NCBI GenBank assembly: GCA_017472635.1
Contig: JAFUPU010000105.1
Span: 1 to 64,000 of the forward strand
Direction of reading: 5' to 3'
Length of the DNA stretch: 64,000 bases
Source of the DNA: Bacteroidaceae bacterium
GTDB taxonomy: Bacteria; Bacteroidota; Bacteroidia; Bacteroidales; Bacteroidaceae
Made by a program: the position numbers and the translations under genes. Under the pieces are notes generated by a model. It ran no database searches and was not told the origin of the DNA. It was given only the letters and a program-made list of their open reading frames with translations. Shown piece by piece: positions 16,913 to 27,858 of the stretch (positions are counted from its first letter, which is position 1; each line of letters begins with the position of its first letter).

Positions 16913-17596
16913 TTACTGCAAGCGGAACATAACAGGCAGCGTATACTTTACACGTACCGGTTTTCCACGTTGTTCACCCGGAGACCATTTAGGCATCGCC
17001 TTTACCACACGAAGGGCTTCTTTGTCCAAATAGGGGTCAACACTCTTGATTACTTGAGGATCTACGATAGAACCGTCTTTGTTAACCACAAACTGAACAA
17101 CCACACGTCCTTGTACTCCGTTTTCCTGGGCAATTGCAGGATATTTGATATTTTTGCTCAACCACTTCATCAATTCACCCATACCACCAGGGAATTCAGG
17201 CATCTTTTCTACTACCATGAACACCTCTTCTTCTTTCGGCTCTTCTACAACAACGTTATCAATATCCTTGATTTCAATCTGAGGACCGGTATCATCAGTA
17301 GAAGCAATGATTGTTTCTTCGATTTGAGCGTCATCCTCTACAATTTCGATAACTTCTGCAATAGGCTTTGCCTCTACAGGAGCCGGAGCAACAGGTTTCT
17401 CCTGCAGCGTAATAGGAATGATTTCCTCTTCGAATGTCACCATGGGAGCTTCAATAATCTCTCCAGTCTCTTCTTTCTCGACCTTTGTCCACTCAAAAGC
17501 GATGAACATTACGGCCAATACCAACACATAACCAACGAGTAGTCCCGTGGTTTTTTTGCCTTCAAGATCGGCGGTAGGCGATTTCTTAATTTCCAT
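16913..17596 (-). CDS. tonB: TonB energy-transducer protein
   Basis: Encodes 227 residues. There is a short cytoplasmic start, one transmembrane anchor (GLLVGYVLVLAVMFIAF, about 19-35) and a Glu/Ile/Pro-rich periplasmic spacer (~45-135). The C-terminal TonB domain follows: PEFPGGMGELMKWL, KNIKYP, GRVVVQFVV and the closing VKYTLPVMFRL. It transmits inner-membrane proton energy to SusC/TonB-dependent outer-membrane transporters. It is monocistronic, with its own promoter and terminator, about 2.2 kb from the exbB-exbD operon on the same strand. Confidence 0.95.
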   Translation of the reverse strand: MEIKKSPTADLEGKKTTGLLVGYVLVLAVMFIAFEWTKVEKEETGEIIEAPMVTFEEEIIPITLQEKPVAPAPVEAKPIAEVIEIVEDDAQIEETIIASTDDTGPQIEIKDIDNVVVEEPKEEEVFMVVEKMPEFPGGMGELMKWLSKNIKYPAIAQENGVQGRVVVQFVVNKDGSIVDPQVIKSVDPYLDKEALRVVKAMPKWSPGEQRGKPVRVKYTLPVMFRLQ

Positions 17597-17661
17597 ACGT
17601 TTAATCTATTATTTTTGTTTTTCTTTTCGTCTAAAACGGGTGTAGTTTTTCTACGTCAGGG

Positions 17662-17669
17662 CAAATGTA
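17662..17669 (-). promoter_or_regulatory. -7 promoter element of tonB
   Basis: TACATTTG on the minus strand, 66 bp upstream of the tonB start. Confidence 0.55.
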
Positions 17670-17848
17670 GCACATATTTTTCATTTACGTTCACATCTTT
17701 CCATCTTTTTTTTCAGAAAGGGCATTTTTTTTATTTTTTTAATCCTTTGTGCACCCTAAAAAGGGGAAAAAGACGTTCTTTTCAATAAAAAATGAGCAAT
17801 TAGAGAGAGTTTAATGAATCAAAGCTTACCAGTTATTTTAAATTTAAT

Positions 17849-17856
17849 TATCTTTG
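17849..17856 (+). promoter_or_regulatory. -7 promoter element of porQ
   Basis: TATCTTTG, 20 bp before the porQ start codon at 17876. Confidence 0.65.
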
Positions 17857-17875
17857 GCAAGAATTTAAGAAATCA

Positions 17876-18850
17876 ATGAAAAAATACTGCACTATATTTG
17901 TTTTGCTGTTATGTTGTCAGATTGGATTCGGACAAGACGGCACCACGGTTTTTAACTTTCTAAAGCTTCCCTATTCTGCACGTGCGACAGCGTTGGGAGG
18001 CGACCATATCACCTCTATAGAAGACGACCTTACATTAGCTTTCCACAATCCGGCATTGCTTGCCAATGTTTCAGACAAGACCCTCAGTCTGAGTTATACC
18101 TCGTATATAGAGGGGAGTAAAGTGGGAAGCGCCGGTTTTTCGCGCATGTTTGGAGAGCGGTCGGCTTGGGCTGTCGGAGTACAATATATGGATTATGGCG
18201 ACATGATAGAAACCGACGCAAGCAACAACGAATTGGGCGAGATATCAGCCAACGATTTGGCTTTGATGGGAGTATATAACTACTGCCTGAGCGACCGTTG
18301 GAGCGGAGGAGTGACAGCCAAGTTGATTCATGGAAACTATGCCACATACAGTTCGTGGGCAATCGGGGTGGACTTGGGTGTCAACTATTTCCATGAAGAG
18401 TCAGACTTCTCGGCATCTTTGACGCTGATGAATTTGGGAGGACAAATAAAGACATTCAATGACCGCCACGAAAAATTGCCAGCCAACATGCAACTCGGAT
18501 TCACCAAACGATTGGCACATGCCCCTATCCGACTGACGGTAACATTGAACGACCTGATTCACTGGGAGTCATCTTATTTCAATCCCGAAGGAAAAGAACT
18601 CAATTTTGGAGACTTATTGCTTAACCACCTGGTTTTCGGTGTAGAGGTTGTACCAAGCAACACTTTCTATCTGGCTGCCGGTTACAACTGCAAACGCGCT
18701 ACAGAACTTAAGGTGGACGGTGGAAGCAAATGGACCGGTTTCTCATTAGGTGGAGGGCTCAACCTGAAACGCATCAAGTTAGGAGTTGCTTATGCCAACT
18801 ACCATACAGCCGCCTCTTCGCTGGTCTTCAATTTTGGAATCAGGCTGTAA
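17876..18850 (+). CDS. porQ: PorQ-like outer-membrane protein
   Basis: Encodes 324 residues with a signal peptide (cleavage near GFGQ at ~20). The mature start with FLKLPYSARATALGGDHI and FHNPALLAN is characteristic of the PorV/PorQ (FadL-like barrel) family, and the C-terminus ends in strand-like FNFGIRL. PorQ is an outer-membrane component of type IX secretion in Porphyromonas; in most Bacteroides it occurs without the full secretion machinery, so the role here is uncertain. It heads porQ-cmk-ispH, an arrangement I recall as conserved in Bacteroidales. Confidence 0.85.
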   Translation: MKKYCTIFVLLLCCQIGFGQDGTTVFNFLKLPYSARATALGGDHITSIEDDLTLAFHNPALLANVSDKTLSLSYTSYIEGSKVGSAGFSRMFGERSAWAVGVQYMDYGDMIETDASNNELGEISANDLALMGVYNYCLSDRWSGGVTAKLIHGNYATYSSWAIGVDLGVNYFHEESDFSASLTLMNLGGQIKTFNDRHEKLPANMQLGFTKRLAHAPIRLTVTLNDLIHWESSYFNPEGKELNFGDLLLNHLVFGVEVVPSNTFYLAAGYNCKRATELKVDGGSKWTGFSLGGGLNLKRIKLGVAYANYHTAASSLVFNFGIRL

Positions 18851-18920
18851 CCATCCCGATGTTATCACACACTGACAACTCAGCAGAACTATACCTTATT
18901 TATATATATAACTCAGCATT

Positions 18921-19610
18921 ATGAAAAAGATTACGATAGCCATCGATGGGTTTGCCTCATGCGGCAAAAGTACTATGGCAAAAGATTTGGCACGTGAGAT
19001 TGGATATATCTACATAGACAGTGGAGCCATGTACCGCGCTGTAACATTGTATTGCATCGAAAACGGACTGTTCAACGGTAAGGAGGTAAACACCGCACAG
19101 TTGAGAGAGGAGATTAAAAACATCCAAATCACTTTTACGCTTGACCCCGAGACCCGACGTCCGCGCACTCAGTTGAACGGGAAAGACGTAGAAGAGCGAA
19201 TTCGCACAATGGAAGTATCATCACGCGTAAGCATCATTGCCGCTATTGACTTCGTAAGAGCTGCTTTAGTCGAGCAACAACAAGCAATGGGTGCCGACAA
19301 GGGCATAGTGATGGATGGACGAGACATTGGAACAACGGTATTTCCGAATGCAGAGCTGAAGATATTCGTCACTGCTTCGCCTGAAGTGCGTGCCGAACGC
19401 CGGTACAAAGAGTTACAAGAGAAAGGAGAAACTGCCGACTACGAAGAGATTCTTGCCAATGTGAAAGAGCGGGACCATATAGACCAGACCCGTGAGGTAA
19501 GCCCTTTACGTCGGGCTGATGATGCTTTATTGTTAGACAACAGCCACCTCACCATCGACGAGCAGAAACAATGGCTCGCCGAACAATACCGCAAAGCGAT
19601 ACAAGCATGA
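18921..19610 (+). CDS. cmk: cytidylate (dCMP/CMP) kinase
   Basis: Encodes 229 residues. The P-loop [11 protein letters not shown] lies at ~10-20, IDSGAMYRA and MDGRDIGT are the nucleoside-monophosphate binding motifs, and the R-rich lid region surrounds [14 protein letters not shown]. It phosphorylates CMP/dCMP with ATP in the cytoplasm. Its TGA overlaps the ispH start as ATGA, so translation is coupled. Confidence 0.96.
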   Translation: MKKITIAIDGFASCGKSTMAKDLAREIGYIYIDSGAMYRAVTLYCIENGLFNGKEVNTAQLREEIKNIQITFTLDPETRRPRTQLNGKDVEERIRTMEVSSRVSIIAAIDFVRAALVEQQQAMGADKGIVMDGRDIGTTVFPNAELKIFVTASPEVRAERRYKELQEKGETADYEEILANVKERDHIDQTREVSPLRRADDALLLDNSHLTIDEQKQWLAEQYRKAIQA

Positions 19611-20512
19611 TAAAGATAGAGATTGACGACACGTCGGGTTTCTGTTTTGGAGTAACCACTGCCATAAGGAAAGCTGAAGAGGAACTCAAGAAAGGTACTC
19701 CGCTCTATTGTTTGGGCGACATCGTACACAATGGAAAAGAGTGTGAACGCTTGAAAGCGTTGGGGCTGATTACAATCAACCACGAAGAGTTCAAGCAACT
19801 GCATGACGTAAAAGTTTTACTCCGGGCACATGGCGAACCTCCTGCCACTTATGAAACGGCACGACGCAACAACATCGAAATCATAGACGCAACCTGCCCC
19901 GTAGTACTGCAACTGCAGAAACGCATCAAACAAGAGTATGCACAAACGGAGAAGAAGGACAAACAGATTGTAATCTATGGCAAAAACGGACATGCTGAAG
20001 TGTTGGGATTGGTAGGACAGACCAATGGAGAAGCCATCGTAATAGAAAACTTACAAGAGGCTGCCAGGCTCGACTTCAGTCAAGATATCCGCCTCTATTC
20101 GCAAACAACCAAATCGTTGGACGAATTTTGGCAGATAGTGGAATACATCCGCACCCATCTCTCCCTGGATGCCACATTTGAATATTACGACACTATCTGC
20201 CGACAAGTAGCGAACCGCATGCCCAACATACGAAAGTTTGCCACCTCACATGACCTTATCTTTTTCGTCAGTGGCAAAAAGAGTTCTAATGGCAAAATAC
20301 TTTTCAACGAATGTTGCAAGGTCAACCCCAACTCCCATCTGATAGATGCAGCCAGCGAAATAGACTTCAACCTGCTCAAAGGTGTTGAAACCATTGGCAT
20401 CTGTGGAGCGACCTCTACACCCAAATGGCTGATGGAAGACTGCAAGCAAGCCATCACAGACTATCAAAATCGTTCCAAAAGTAGCAAAGATTGCCCAATT
20501 GACGAGAGTTAA
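19607..20512 (+). CDS. ispH: 4-hydroxy-3-methylbut-2-enyl diphosphate reductase
   Basis: From the ATG at 19607 (4-bp ATGA overlap with cmk) the protein is 301 residues; a longer in-frame start at 19571 lies inside cmk and is unlikely. Three iron-sulfur cysteines are visible in GFCFGV, ATCPVV and GICGATSTP. The enzyme performs the last MEP-pathway step, making IPP and DMAPP from HMBPP with a [4Fe-4S] cluster. These feed the polyprenyl synthase encoded at 15832-16815. Confidence 0.96.
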   Translation: MIKIEIDDTSGFCFGVTTAIRKAEEELKKGTPLYCLGDIVHNGKECERLKALGLITINHEEFKQLHDVKVLLRAHGEPPATYETARRNNIEIIDATCPVVLQLQKRIKQEYAQTEKKDKQIVIYGKNGHAEVLGLVGQTNGEAIVIENLQEAARLDFSQDIRLYSQTTKSLDEFWQIVEYIRTHLSLDATFEYYDTICRQVANRMPNIRKFATSHDLIFFVSGKKSSNGKILFNECCKVNPNSHLIDAASEIDFNLLKGVETIGICGATSTPKWLMEDCKQAITDYQNRSKSSKDCPIDES

Positions 20513-20557
20513 ACATCTTTTCTGAATTGTTTAACAGAAAAAAAACAATAAAATTTA

Positions 20558-20565
20558 TAATTTTG
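20558..20565 (+). promoter_or_regulatory. -7 promoter element of pfkA
   Basis: TAATTTTG, 41 bp before the pfkA start at 20606, shows that pfkA can be transcribed apart from the ispH operon. Confidence 0.6.
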
Positions 20566-20605
20566 CAGACCGCTTTACAGCGCAAACTTTTAAGGTAAGA
20601 AGATT

Positions 20606-21586
20606 ATGGCAACCATAAAATGTATAGGAATCCTCACCTCAGGAGGAGATGCCCCGGGCATGAACGCAGCGATTCGAGCAGTCACCCGTTCAGCCATCTA
20701 CAACGGACTACGCGTCAAGGGCATTTACCGGGGATATAAAGGGTTAGTCACCGGTGAGATTATTGAGTTCAAGACCCAACATGTCAGCAACATCATCCAT
20801 CAAGGAGGAACCATCCTAAAGACAGCCCGTTGCAAAGAGTTCACAACTCCGGAGGGACGTGCTTTAGCCTACGAAAACATGAAGAAAGAGGAGATTGACG
20901 CCCTCATCATCATCGGTGGCGACGGTTCGCTGACCGGTGCCCGCATCTTTGCACAAGAATATGATATTCCCTGCATCGGACTTCCCGGCACCATCGACAA
21001 TGACCTTTATGGAACAGACACCACCATCGGATATGATACAGCCCTAAACACCATTTTGGATGCAGTCGACAAGATCCGCGACACAGCCACCTCGCACGAA
21101 CGCCTCTTTTTTGTAGAGGTGATGGGACGTGATGCCGGTTTTCTGGCACTGAATGGAGCCATCGCAGCCGGAGCCGAGGCTGCCATCATCCCTGAGTTCA
21201 GTACCGAGGTTGACCAACTTGCCGAATTCATCAAAAATGGCTTCAGAAAATCAAAAAGCAGCAGCATCGTATTGGTTGCAGAGAGCGACATCACCGGTGG
21301 CGCCATGGCGCTTGCCGAACGTGTCAAGAATGAATATCCACAATACGATGTACGCGTATCCATCTTAGGACACCTTCAGCGGGGAGGACGCCCAACAGCT
21401 CACGACCGTATTATAGCCAGCCGCATGGGGGCTGCAAGCATTGATGCATTGCTTGAAGGACAACGCAACGTCATGATTGGTATCGAACACGACGAGATTG
21501 TCTATGTACCTTTCACCAAAGCTATTAAAAACGACAAACCCATCAAACGGGAACTGGTGAATGTATTGAACGAGTTGAGCATTTAA
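20606..21586 (+). CDS. pfkA: ATP-dependent 6-phosphofructokinase
   Basis: Encodes 326 residues, standard for bacterial Pfk[16 protein letters not shown] at ~11 and IGGDGS at ~104 bind ATP/Mg, PGTIDNDL carries the catalytic Asp, and [11 protein letters not shown] binds fructose 6-phosphate. HLQRGG near 255 completes the signature. It commits fructose 6-phosphate to glycolysis in the cytoplasm. The Gly at the residue after GGD suggests ATP rather than PPi use. It has its own promoter and terminator. Confidence 0.97.
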   Translation: MATIKCIGILTSGGDAPGMNAAIRAVTRSAIYNGLRVKGIYRGYKGLVTGEIIEFKTQHVSNIIHQGGTILKTARCKEFTTPEGRALAYENMKKEEIDALIIIGGDGSLTGARIFAQEYDIPCIGLPGTIDNDLYGTDTTIGYDTALNTILDAVDKIRDTATSHERLFFVEVMGRDAGFLALNGAIAAGAEAAIIPEFSTEVDQLAEFIKNGFRKSKSSSIVLVAESDITGGAMALAERVKNEYPQYDVRVSILGHLQRGGRPTAHDRIIASRMGAASIDALLEGQRNVMIGIEHDEIVYVPFTKAIKNDKPIKRELVNVLNELSI

Positions 21587-21622
21587 CAACAAGTATACAC
21601 TGTTTTCATTTTTTTATTTTTT

Positions 21623-21657
21623 CGGTCTGTGGGACGTGTTCCTGCAGACCGTTTTTT
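21623..21657 (+). terminator. pfkA terminator
   Basis: CGGTCTG/CAGACCG stem followed by six T residues, 37 bp past the stop. Confidence 0.85.
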
Positions 21658-21777
21658 CGTTAAGTCACAATCGTCAAAACAGGCACAACAAAGATTAAAT
21701 TCCTACCATAATTGTTAATAATAGTCAACTTCGCTAACTCTTCATCTCTTTCTTTTGGACGAAATGGTTTTTATCTA

Positions 21778-21785
21778 TAGTTTTG
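21778..21785 (+). promoter_or_regulatory. -7 promoter element of the alpha-2-macroglobulin gene
   Basis: TAGTTTTG, 29 bp before the ATG at 21815. Confidence 0.55.
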
Positions 21786-21814
21786 TTTCATTAAACCAAC
21801 AAAATCAATAGTTT

Positions 21815-24800
21815 ATGCAACACGTTCCTACATTCCGCACCGTGTTTTTCTTCTTTCTCTTTGCCCTCGTATCCCCTATTGTTGCTCAAAAAGAATACAA
21901 AGCACTGTGGGATAAAGCCTACAATGAATGGCAAAAGCAAGATCTGCCCCAATCTGCCATACAGACGGCACAAGAGATATTCCGGATGGCTGAAAGCAGG
22001 CAAGATACCGTACAGATGTTGCGCGCCTCACTCTTCTGCATGTACCATCGCAACCAACTGTCGCCCGACAGTTTCTTTGTAGATTTGCCCAAACTGGAGG
22101 CGTGGGCTTCCCAACCCAACCTGTCACCTGCCGATGCCGCAGTGGTCCACTCTGTGTTAGGCGGTATCTACCACCGTGCAGCCCAACGGGGGTATATGCA
22201 ACAGGCAGCAGAACCTATCCGACCCGAGGTGGTGAATGAATGGGGAAATGGCATGTATTATGAACGTGCATTCGAGCACTACCTGACCTCCACCCAACAC
22301 TTGGAAACGTTGCAAGACTATGACTTAGAGAAAACCTGCGACATAGCCTACAATGGATGGTGGAGCAAATTGTTCTTTAAGAACAGCCTGATGCACCTCA
22401 TCGGGCGAAGGGCGATTTTCGGAATAAAAGAGTTGTCCCCCCTGCTACTATCTTTTCACAAACAATCAACATGGGACTATCCGCTTGACTATGAAACGTT
22501 CATGAATGAGACACCGGACACCTTGTCCGCATTTGATGCTCCCCCACATACGATGGAGATATTCCGACGCATGCTGAAGGTCCTCGACAAACCGGCACAC
22601 CGGGATGCCTGGTTGCTGACCGAAATCAACCGGCTGGCTATCATTACTAAAGATGCAGAGAAAAATGCCGAATACCTGCAGATACTGAACAAATACAAAC
22701 AGACCTACGCACAAAGCGATGTCGTATACACCATCTACCATGAAATAGCCAAGCTTCTAAATCAAGAAAGACGCTATGCCGAACAGCTGAAAGTGGTAGA
22801 AGAGGCACTTGCCCTGCAAAAGGAAGCTACCATCGAACGAAAGAAAAAGGGGCAACGACGCCCCATCACCGGAGATATCTTTTTATTAAAGAACATGAAA
22901 CAGAAGCTGCTGAATCCCGAGCTGGACATCTCCTGCACAGAACGTCTCTGCTATCCGGAAGATACGGTAGCAATCACCGTCACCCACAAGAATCTCAACC
23001 AATTCACCATAAAAATGTTCCGCATAGAGGCTCCCCTCGACTCTATCAGCAAATACAAGAACAACTCCGAGTGGCTGAGAGCGCATAGCAAACCGGCTAT
23101 GAAACAGCTATTCAGGCTCCAACCCGACCCGAGTCTGCAACTTCGTGACACCACCTTGTATCTCCGCCTGCCTGCCATCGGACACTACCTGATTGAAGCC
23201 AGAAGCGGAAAAGCGGTTTCAAAACGCACTCCCTTTTTCACCCTATCTACCCTACGCCTTGAATGCAAGCCACTCAACCACGACGAGTGGGAATACATCG
23301 TCATGGACAATCAAAGCGGATTGCCGGTAGAAGGCGCTTTCATCCAATTTGCCAATCAGGAGTACGGCAATGGCCACTCCAACCCAAAGGCAATCTTCAA
23401 GACCGACCGGCAAGGACGCGTTGTAGTAAAAAACAACCAACGAAAGGAATACTTGCGTGCCTTTACCAACAAAGAGGACATCATGCTCTACAAGAAGACA
23501 CCTCTCCCAATATCCCTACACAACATAAAGGGACACTTAGAAAACGAGGTCGAACTGCTCCTAATGGGCGACCGACACCTCTATCGGCCCGGTCAAACGC
23601 TCTGGCTTAAAGTCATTACTTTTAAAGAGGGCGAAAACTATTCTACCGAGGTAAGAAGAGATAAAAACATCCGGTTGAAATTGTACGATGCACACGGGAA
23701 GAGCATAAGTGAACAGCAGCTCACCACCAACCAATTCGGTTCGCTCTCCACCAGTTTTCAGCTACCCAAAACGCTGAATGGGTACTGTCACATTGTTGCA
23801 CACGACCTGGAGAGCGGGAAGAACCAATTCCTCTATTTTCAGGTTGAAGAGTATAAAATACCCACCTTTCAAGCACTATTCCATAACATAGAGACAGCCT
23901 ACAAAGCAGGTGACACACTCCGCCTGACCGGCGAAGCCAAAACATTTACAGCCGTGTCCGTCGCCCATGCCACCGTGAAGTATTATATAAACAGGTGGCA
24001 CCAAGGTTACTTCAAATATCCGGGAGACTATCCCGGACACGGAAGACATCACACCATCACCGGTGAGACCACAACCGACGAAAACGGGAACTTCACCCTC
24101 GAAATTCCTTTAGCAGCCACCCATACAGACAAAAAGTTGGGATACTGGCGGAATGACTACAACATACAAGCTACCATCACCTCGTCAGCCGGTGAGACTC
24201 ACGAGGCACACACCTCGTTCACGCTCAGCAGCACTCCCCTACAGATTCGGGCAGACATGCCACACTATTGGGAGAAGGGGGCTGACAACCAGTCGTTGAA
24301 ATTCAATGTCACCAACCTGTCAAACCAACCTTATGCTGCAACGGTCTTTTATCAGATAGAAAGAGAAGGTGTCATCGTTGCAAGCGGGAATGCTCCCTCA
24401 AACCAAGCGGTTACCTTGAAGGTACTTGAGGAGCTACCCAATGCCCAATACAAGTTAAGATATGCAGTGGCTGAAGAACATTCCACCGACTCCATCAAAG
24501 ACGATTTCACCTTTACCCTCTATGCACGAGAGATGACAAAGATACCTGCAGGTGAAGAAAACTGGTTCAAACTACTCGACCCTACCTTTGAAGCAGACAA
24601 ACGCCCCGCCCTCTTGCAGATAGGCACCAACCACAAAGAGTTGCATGTGAGAATGGAGGTCTATACCGAAGAGAAGGCCATTGAGAACCGGGCATTCACC
24701 TTGTCAGACACCCTACAGACCTTCGCTTTCGACTATAAGCCCGAATATCAAAAAGGATTATGGATAAGGATACGCTATGTCAAAGAGGGTATTGCCTATG

Positions 24801-27730
24801 AAGAGAACTGCTCCATTACCCTGCCCAAACCCGATAAAAAGCTGAAGCTGAAATGGAAGACATTCCGCGACAAGCTGACTCCCGGTGCAAAAGAAGAGTG
24901 GACCCTGCATGTACAACACCCCGACAGTACTGCTGCTGATGCAGAATTGCTGGCATGTATGTATGATGCTGCCTTGAACACCCTCACCCCTCACCGTCGT
25001 GGATGGGAGAGTTGGAACTACACTTTCAGGACATTCATTCCGGCAGCCTGGGTATGGAATAACATCTACACAAACCGCTCGTTCTATTATCTTTCAGTCC
25101 CTTTCGACTATCAGAAGGAAAAAGTCCCCCCCCTTTGGAGGTATGCCAACTTTGCTTCCATCTTCACCGACTTCAGAGCACCACGGACTTGGGTTGCCGG
25201 AACAAGGATGAACAACACCATGCTGATGAAAAGTGCAGCCACCGAAAGCAGGGCTGACGCTGCCACCGAAGTTGTTTTTGAAGAGGAGATAACCGATGCG
25301 GCAACCTATGCAGAGGAGAGAGACAGAGGCGACGTAACCCCATCAGCCCCAACCGACAAAAGCAACACATCCCAACTTGCCCTGCGTAAGAACCTGACCG
25401 AGACAGCATTCTTCTATCCACACCTGCAGACTGACAAGCGAGGCGAAGTGAAGATAGCATTCACCCTGCCTGAGAACTTGACAACCTGGCAGTTCAGAGC
25501 CTTTGCACACTCCAAGCAAATGGACTACAACAGCCTTACGCAAAACATCGTTGCACAAAAGGAGTTTATGCTTACCCCCAACCTGCCGCGCTTTGTCCGC
25601 ATGGGAGACAAAACGGTCATCAGTGCAACCCTTACCAATCTCACCGATGAAATCATCAAGGGGAAAGCCCGTATAGAGCTGTTGCATCCGACAACCGAAG
25701 AGCTATTGGCACACGACGAAACAGACTTCCAGGCTGCGGCTGATGCAACGTCGACCCTCTCTTTCCAACTCACCCTTTCCGATGCAGACGTGTCAGTTGC
25801 CATCTGCCGCATCGTTGCAGAAGGGGGTGATTACAGCGACGGAGAGCAACACTACCTGCCACTACTCGGAGCCGGATCGTGGATAACCGAAAGCATCCCT
25901 ATCACGCTGACCCAAAAGGGGAAAAGCGAACATGCGCTCAACCACCTGTTCAACAACCATAGCCGGACAGCATCGGAGCAGATACTGACCATCGAGTTTA
26001 CCACCAATCCGGCATGGATTGCCGTACAGGCCATACCGACCCTTGCTGACAATATCCAAGAGACCGCCTACAACCAAGCCGCTGCCTGGTATGCCCTCTC
26101 ACTGGCAGAACACCTCTTGCAATCGCAACCACGCATACAGACGGTGTTTGAGAGTTGGAAGGCAAACGGGCTGCAACCCCAAACCCTGTGGAGCGAACTG
26201 CAGAAAGACGAGGAGCTAAAAACCCTCTTGCTGGAAGAGACACCCTGGATAGCCGAAGCGGAAAACGAAGCAGAGAGGAGGCAACGGATTGCCCTGCTCT
26301 TCAACCTGAACAACCTGACCGCCAAGAAGGAAGAATACATGGAAAAGTTACTCAAGCTACAGACCCCTCAAGGAGGTTGGAGCTGGTGTCAAGGCATGAA
26401 CGAAAACCGGTTCATCACCACCCAAATAGCCGAGATGATGGCACGCATCGCCCATTTGACCCCCAACGGACTTTCAGCCAGAGACCAACAGACCTTGAAG
26501 AAGGCATACCGATACTTGGAGAAAGAGTGCCTCAACGAGTACCAACGGCGGGAAAAGGGTGAAAAGGAAAAGGGTGATAGCCTGCTGCAACCCTCAAACC
26601 TCCTGCTGCAATACCTCTACATCGGGGCGATACACCCGACAATCGGGCATCCCGACACGCTGCTACAGACCATCGTCCACCAACTACCGGCATTAATCGG
26701 CAAGCTGGACATCTATGGCAAAGCACGGGCAGCCATCATCCTCAACAAGCAAGGAAGAAAAGAGGAAGCCGAAGCCATGCTACGCTCTGTCATGGAATAT
26801 ACCGTCTGTCAAGCAGCACTCGGACGCTATTTCGACACACCCAAAGCGACTGTTGGCTGGAGAAACAAGCAACTAACAAACCAAGTGGCGGTCATCGAGG
26901 CACTGTCGACCATACGTCCATACGACCCGCTACCTGCTGAAGAGATGAAACAATGGTTGCTGATGCAGAAGCAGGTGCAAGACTGGGGTACCTCAATGAA
27001 CACGGCAGATGCCATCTATGCACTGCTTATCCAAAACCCGGACCTGATGAAAGAGAAAGAACTCGTCTCTTTGAAACTTGACAAGCGCAAAGTCAGCCCC
27101 GCTTCGCCTCAAGATGTCACCCAAGGTCTCGGTTACTTCAAACGCACCTATACAAAAGCCGAACTGAAGAGGTTGCCACGCAAACTCATCATCGACAAGC
27201 CCGAAGAGGGCATCTCATGGGGAGCCGTCTACGCACAATACCTCGAAAAGACAGCGCATGTCAACAACTCCACCCGACTATCCACGTCACCCGAAACGTT
27301 CTATCAGCGTCCTCTCTCCATCGAACGGCAATGGTTGGTCGAAGTAAGAGCAGGAGAACTCATCACATGGAAACCTGTCACTGCCGACACGCCCCTGAAG
27401 CGTGGAGACAAAGTGACCTCTCGCCTTATCATCCGGGCTGACCGGGATATGGACTTCATACAGATAAAAGAGGAACGGGCTGCTTGCACCGAACCGACAA
27501 ACACGCTGTCAGCCTACCACTACAATGGCATCGGATATTACCAAGTGACAAAAGATGCTGCCACCCACTACTATATAGACCACCTGCCAAAAGGCACTTT
27601 CACCCTCGAGTCGACTTACTACATCGACCGACCGGGTACTTACCAGACAGGCATAGCCACCATACAGTGTGCCTATGCACCCGAATACAATGCCAACAGT
27701 GCCGGTTCTACCCTTGAGGTACAACCATAA
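21815..27730 (+). CDS. alpha-2-macroglobulin family protein, very large
   Basis: Encodes 1971 residues with a signal peptide (about 24 residues, SPIVAQ). An N-terminal helical region of ~350 residues precedes the macroglobulin domains. The MG2-type motif LYRPGQTLWLKV lies near 590, and the A2M bait/ANA domain near 1195-1260 contains ENLTTWQFRAFAHS. An alpha-alpha toroid (complement-component-like) follows from ~1400, with TPQGGWSW near 1515. Eukaryotic and many bacterial A2Ms trap proteases through a CxEQ thioester; none is found here. It is probably a periplasmic or surface defence/repair protein, but the partner is unknown. It is a single-gene unit followed by palindromic repeat copy B. Confidence 0.9.
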   Translation: MQHVPTFRTVFFFFLFALVSPIVAQKEYKALWDKAYNEWQKQDLPQSAIQTAQEIFRMAESRQDTVQMLRASLFCMYHRNQLSPDSFFVDLPKLEAWASQPNLSPADAAVVHSVLGGIYHRAAQRGYMQQAAEPIRPEVVNEWGNGMYYERAFEHYLTSTQHLETLQDYDLEKTCDIAYNGWWSKLFFKNSLMHLIGRRAIFGIKELSPLLLSFHKQSTWDYPLDYETFMNETPDTLSAFDAPPHTMEIFRRMLKVLDKPAHRDAWLLTEINRLAIITKDAEKNAEYLQILNKYKQTYAQSDVVYTIYHEIAKLLNQERRYAEQLKVVEEALALQKEATIERKKKGQRRPITGDIFLLKNMKQKLLNPELDISCTERLCYPEDTVAITVTHKNLNQFTIKMFRIEAPLDSISKYKNNSEWLRAHSKPAMKQLFRLQPDPSLQLRDTTLYLRLPAIGHYLIEARSGKAVSKRTPFFTLSTLRLECKPLNHDEWEYIVMDNQSGLPVEGAFIQFANQEYGNGHSNPKAIFKTDRQGRVVVKNNQRKEYLRAFTNKEDIMLYKKTPLPISLHNIKGHLENEVELLLMGDRHLYRPGQTLWLKVITFKEGENYSTEVRRDKNIRLKLYDAHGKSISEQQLTTNQFGSLSTSFQLPKTLNGYCHIVAHDLESGKNQFLYFQVEEYKIPTFQALFHNIETAYKAGDTLRLTGEAKTFTAVSVAHATVKYYINRWHQGYFKYPGDYPGHGRHHTITGETTTDENGNFTLEIPLAATHTDKKLGYWRNDYNIQATITSSAGETHEAHTSFTLSSTPLQIRADMPHYWEKGADNQSLKFNVTNLSNQPYAATVFYQIEREGVIVASGNAPSNQAVTLKVLEELPNAQYKLRYAVAEEHSTDSIKDDFTFTLYAREMTKIPAGEENWFKLLDPTFEADKRPALLQIGTNHKELHVRMEVYTEEKAIENRAFTLSDTLQTFAFDYKPEYQKGLWIRIRYVKEGIAYEENCSITLPKPDKKLKLKWKTFRDKLTPGAKEEWTLHVQHPDSTAADAELLACMYDAALNTLTPHRRGWESWNYTFRTFIPAAWVWNNIYTNRSFYYLSVPFDYQKEKVPPLWRYANFASIFTDFRAPRTWVAGTRMNNTMLMKSAATESRADAATEVVFEEEITDAATYAEERDRGDVTPSAPTDKSNTSQLALRKNLTETAFFYPHLQTDKRGEVKIAFTLPENLTTWQFRAFAHSKQMDYNSLTQNIVAQKEFMLTPNLPRFVRMGDKTVISATLTNLTDEIIKGKARIELLHPTTEELLAHDETDFQAAADATSTLSFQLTLSDADVSVAICRIVAEGGDYSDGEQHYLPLLGAGSWITESIPITLTQKGKSEHALNHLFNNHSRTASEQILTIEFTTNPAWIAVQAIPTLADNIQETAYNQAAAWYALSLAEHLLQSQPRIQTVFESWKANGLQPQTLWSELQKDEELKTLLLEETPWIAEAENEAERRQRIALLFNLNNLTAKKEEYMEKLLKLQTPQGGWSWCQGMNENRFITTQIAEMMARIAHLTPNGLSARDQQTLKKAYRYLEKECLNEYQRREKGEKEKGDSLLQPSNLLLQYLYIGAIHPTIGHPDTLLQTIVHQLPALIGKLDIYGKARAAIILNKQGRKEEAEAMLRSVMEYTVCQAALGRYFDTPKATVGWRNKQLTNQVAVIEALSTIRPYDPLPAEEMKQWLLMQKQVQDWGTSMNTADAIYALLIQNPDLMKEKELVSLKLDKRKVSPASPQDVTQGLGYFKRTYTKAELKRLPRKLIIDKPEEGISWGAVYAQYLEKTAHVNNSTRLSTSPETFYQRPLSIERQWLVEVRAGELITWKPVTADTPLKRGDKVTSRLIIRADRDMDFIQIKEERAACTEPTNTLSAYHYNGIGYYQVTKDAATHYYIDHLPKGTFTLESTYYIDRPGTYQTGIATIQCAYAPEYNANSAGSTLEVQP

Positions 27731-27858
27731 TCTAACCCCGCAAGTTTTCTCCCCGTCCGCTCTGCCTCTGTAATCATCTACAAAACAATGTATTACAGAG
27801 GCAGCAGCATATAATCTGCGCGCCATTTGTTAACGAATGTTGCATCCCTCAATTTTAT

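Noticed and set aside
19571..19606. Earlier in-frame start for ispH
   Set aside because: It adds 12 residues inside cmk; the ATGA overlap at 19607 is the better start.
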